The translations under genes and the position numbers were made by a program. A stretch of DNA of 64,000 nucleotides from a bacterium (GTDB lineage Bacteria > Krumholzibacteriota > Krumholzibacteriia > LZORAL124-64-63): positions 434,001 to 498,000 of the forward strand of contig JADJCK010000005.1 in NCBI GenBank assembly GCA_016703265.1. The letters run 5' to 3'. The notes beneath the pieces were generated by a model. The model did no database searches, was not told the DNA's origin, and saw only the letters and a list, made by a program, of their open reading frames with translations. This document shows, piece by piece, positions 63,403-64,000 of this stretch; the stretch's first letter is position 1; every line of letters starts with the position of its first letter.

Positions 63403-63430
63403 TTGCCAAAGGTCCCGCGTAATCTAAGAT
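63403..63430 (+). promoter_or_regulatory. Putative sigma70-type promoter for aroA
   Basis: TTGCCA (63403-63408), a 16-base spacer, TAAGAT (63425-63430), then a ~35-base leader with GGAGG before the ATG at 63472. Confidence 0.45.
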
Positions 63431-63471
63431 GGCGTGAGCCCGTGGCCAAACGCCGAACTCCGGAGGCAGTG

Positions 63472-64000
63472 ATGAACCGTCCCCTCGCGCGCGCGACAGC
63501 GCCCCTGCGCGGCGGGCTGACCGTGCCCGGCGACAAGTCGATCTCGCATCGCGTGGTCCTGCTGTCCCTGCTGGCCGACGGCCCCTGCCGGGCCACGGGC
63601 TGGCTGGACAGCGCCGACACGCGCAGCAGCCTCGAGGCCGTGCGCGCCCTCGGCGCCGTCGCGCACCTGGTCGGCGACGAACTGACGATCACGCCGCCGC
63701 CGGCCAGGCCGGTGCAGGACCTGGCCATCGACTGCGGCAACAGCGGCACCACGGCGCGGCTGCTCATGGGCCTGCTTGCGGGCTGGCTCAGGGCGGGCGA
63801 CGGCGCCGTCACGCTGACGGGCGACGCCTCGCTGTGCGGGCGCCCCATGGGGCGCGTCGTCGAACCGCTGCGGCGCATGGGCGCCGACCTTGCCTGGGCC
63901 GGGGAGCACGGGCTCCTGCCGGTGGTCGTGCGGGGCGCGGCGCTGCGCGGTTGCGACCACGCGCTGCCGGTGGCCTCGGCGCAGGTGAAGTCTGCCCTGC
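63472..64000 (+). CDS. aroA: 3-phosphoshikimate 1-carboxyvinyltransferase (EPSP synthase), 5' part
   Basis: The gene runs off the window; 176 codons are visible from the ATG at 63472, which has GGAGG upstream. The N-terminal signature 'GGLTVPGDKSISHRVVLLSL' contains the Lys and Ser that bind phosphoenolpyruvate and shikimate 3-phosphate. 'DCGNSGTTARLLMGLLAG' and 'LTGDASLCGRPMGRVVEPLR' are the next conserved blocks, and 'PVASAQVKSAL' is reached at the edge. It makes EPSP in aromatic amino-acid synthesis. It is divergent from the MATE gene. Confidence 0.95.
   Translation, partial: MNRPLARATAPLRGGLTVPGDKSISHRVVLLSLLADGPCRATGWLDSADTRSSLEAVRALGAVAHLVGDELTITPPPARPVQDLAIDCGNSGTTARLLMGLLAGWLRAGDGAVTLTGDASLCGRPMGRVVEPLRRMGADLAWAGEHGLLPVVVRGAALRGCDHALPVASAQVKSAL

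Noticed and set aside
63381..63878. N-terminal extension of the MATE frame
   Set aside because: It runs antisense through aroA and its promoter; the conserved MATE sequence starts after 63380.

Overview
The window is a high-GC chromosomal segment (about 70% G+C by eye, with a few short AT-rich intergenic islands) from a Gram-negative bacterium. It encodes a TonB-like protein, a TonB-dependent receptor, a tripartite RND efflux system, lipoproteins and several exported proteins. Four or more large exported proteins end in the same FlgD-like Ig domain ('NPFNPxT ... WDGxDxxG ... ASGxYxxRL ... KMxLLK'), a type common in the FCB superphylum. Together with the GC content this suggests a Krumholzibacteriota- or Eisenbacteria-like candidate phylum. 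That placement is inference; no rRNA gene is present. I saw no tRNA, CRISPR array, transposase or prophage gene, and no gene-free stretch longer than 300 bases.

Layout. 1-7867: a giant exported modular protein (open at the left edge, frameshifted near 3316) and a small exported protein related to its C-terminus. 7878-10944: a PQQ-type propeller protein and a transglutaminase-like protein on the minus strand, divergent from an AhpD-like/YhcH-like pair. 11003-16295: a small membrane protein, an ABC exporter, then cysD-cysNC for sulfate activation. 16565-21532: cassette 1, a small exported coiled-coil protein plus a ~1460-residue HEXXH metallopeptidase-like protein, behind a Fur-box-like palindrome and ended by a strong terminator. 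21640-25114: a LysR regulator divergent from argG-argH. 25101-29835: a minus-strand group of AGCS symporter, rlmM, tonB-like gene and lipoprotein. 30035-33029: a SpoIIE-type phosphatase, a patatin-like lipase and an apparently leaderless TPR-like gene. 33061-39579: a copper/silver-type efflux operon (metal-binding protein, OMF, adaptor, CusA). 39868-44918: cassette 2, a paralogue of cassette 1. 45080-48329: an ECF sigma factor (split by a frameshift) translationally coupled to a Ser/Thr kinase with TPRs. 48433-52564: a subtilase, radA and an internally shortened ispD-like gene. 52616-59486: a DUF4254 protein, a membrane SpoIIE phosphatase, and an OPA transporter with a TonB-dependent receptor. 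59635-61928: a multi-PAS hybrid histidine kinase (frameshifted). 61959-64000: a MATE exporter divergent from aroA, which runs off the right edge.

How the genes fit together. Much of the window serves the cell envelope and secretion: modular surface proteins, two peptidase cassettes, metal efflux and nutrient uptake. Several signalling modules are interspersed. Three genes are interrupted by an apparent single-base loss beside a homopolymer (near 3316, 45425 and 61250), which looks more like sequence error than biology. The least explained system is the duplicated small-coiled-coil plus large-metallopeptidase cassette; one copy lies next to the efflux operon and is divergent from a sigma-factor/kinase module.
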